The notes beneath the pieces are model-generated. The model was not told where the DNA came from and ran no database searches. It saw only the letters and a program-made list of their open reading frames with translations. The translations under genes were made by a program, and so were the position numbers. Below, in pieces: positions 14,358 through 14,897 of a stretch of DNA of 14,897 nucleotides. This DNA comes from Bacillota bacterium. GTDB lineage: Bacteria; Bacillota; Clostridia; Tissierellales; Sporanaerobacteraceae. The DNA lies in NCBI GenBank assembly GCA_029779375.1, contig JAKPAR010000227.1, positions 1 through 14,897 of the forward strand. Direction: 5' to 3'. Positions within the stretch are counted from its first letter, which is position 1; every line of letters begins with the position of its first letter.

Positions 14358-14897
14358 TATTTAGCACCTCCTTGTTGACATTTACAAACATGTTGTCCAC
14401 CTTTCTCTGATTCTTCAGATTTATATTGAGTTTGTCTTCTAAGTGCTTCATCAAAATTTACAAGATGACCATCAAATTCAGGTCCATCTACACAAGCAAA
14501 TTTTGTTTCGTTTCCAACAGACACTCTACATGCTCCGCACATTCCAGTACCATCTACCATGATTGGGTTAAGACTTACAATAGTCTTAATTCCAAGTTCT
14601 TTAGTCAATTTACATACAAATTTCATCATTATCATAGGTCCTATACAAACAATAAAATCGTATTTTTTACCTTGATTTTTCACAAGATCTTCAATTAAAT
14701 TAGTCACCATACCTTTAAAGCCATAACTTCCATCATCTGTTGCAACATATAGATTTCCTGCTACTTCTCTCATTTTTTCTTCAAGAATGACTAATTCTTT
14801 AGTTTTAGCACCTATGATTACATCTACATCAATTCCTCTTTCATGGAACCATCTAGCTTGAGGATATACTGGAGCAGTACCAACTCCTCCTGCTACA
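14357..14897 (-). CDS. NfnA-type FAD/NAD-binding 2Fe-2S subunit, N-terminus off the window
   Basis: The frame stays open to the right edge, so only the C-terminal 180 or so residues are present. The fragment starts in the NAD-binding part (VAGGVGTAPVYPQARWFHERG) and ends with the cluster-binding segment DGTGMCGACRVSVG and FACVDGPEFDG, whose three cysteines, with the preceding aspartate, fit the [2Fe-2S] site of the family. In NfnAB this subunit binds FAD and NAD(H) and passes electrons to the ferredoxin and NADPH sides in NfnB. The C-terminus has an added tail, HVCKCQQGGAK, with a CxC pair. Its stop overlaps the nfnB ATG (TAATG), so translation is coupled. A dihydroorotate dehydrogenase electron-transfer subunit (PyrK) is related, but it would not be paired with an NfnB. 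Confidence 0.9.
   Translation of the reverse strand, partial: VAGGVGTAPVYPQARWFHERGIDVDVIIGAKTKELVILEEKMREVAGNLYVATDDGSYGFKGMVTNLIEDLVKNQGKKYDFIVCIGPMIMMKFVCKLTKELGIKTIVSLNPIMVDGTGMCGACRVSVGNETKFACVDGPEFDGHLVNFDEALRRQTQYKSEESEKGGQHVCKCQQGGAK

Noticed and set aside
12966..14897. Glutamate synthase (GltB/GltD) locus
   Set aside because: No large glutamate synthase subunit is present, and the partner is an NfnA-type FAD/2Fe-2S protein, so NfnAB or SudAB fits better.
1..14897. Mobile element, CRISPR array, prophage or defence system
   Set aside because: No transposase, integrase, terminal repeat pair, regularly spaced repeat array or phage gene was seen; all recognised genes are housekeeping or envelope functions.

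Overview
The window looks like ordinary chromosome of a low-GC, anaerobic, Gram-positive bacterium, most likely a member of the Clostridia or Tissierellia. The reasons are strongly AT-rich DNA, strong GGAGG ribosome-binding sites, frequent TTG and GTG starts, a two-subunit iron-sulfur serine dehydratase, an NfnAB-type ferredoxin/NADP oxidoreductase pair, and a class B PBP/SEDS/FHA cell-wall cluster. There is no sign of a plasmid, prophage, transposase, CRISPR array, rRNA or tRNA. No gene-free stretch exceeds 300 bases; the longest is about 220 bases after sdaAA.

Layout. Positions 1-1059 (-) hold the N-terminal part of an FtsH-type membrane AAA protease with a near-consensus promoter. Next comes a divergent pair of unrecognised proteins, an acidic helical 91 aa protein (-) and a 198 aa protein with a membrane anchor (+). 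The 198 aa gene converges on an RluA/RluD-type pseudouridine synthase (-), and the two stop regions overlap inside one hairpin. NAD kinase (+, TTG start) follows and shares a bidirectional terminator with oligoendopeptidase F (-). Upstream of pepF on the minus strand is a tight cluster in the order FHA protein, SEDS glycosyltransferase, class B penicillin-binding protein. A PspC-domain membrane protein (+) diverges from it. The sdaAB-sdaAA serine dehydratase operon (+) then has its own promoter, followed by what looks like a decayed third cistron. A MATE exporter (-) and an nfnB/nfnA-type pair (-, nfnA cut by the right edge) close the window, separated by a 23-bp perfect inverted repeat.

How the genes work together. 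The FHA-SEDS-PBP cluster encodes a peptidoglycan polymerase and transpeptidase pair plus a membrane-tethered phosphothreonine-reader domain. It recalls the actinobacterial fha-rodA-pbpA locus but has no kinase or phosphatase beside it. SdaAB/SdaAA turn serine into pyruvate and ammonia, fitting amino-acid fermentation. NAD kinase makes NADP and NfnAB couples NADPH to NADH and ferredoxin, so both act on the same cofactor pool, although they are not in one operon.

Most of the window is core housekeeping. The items worth a second look are the FHA-SEDS-PBP module without a local kinase, the two orphan proteins at 1158-2166, the decayed cistron after sdaAA, and several hairpins that overlap coding ends or a promoter.
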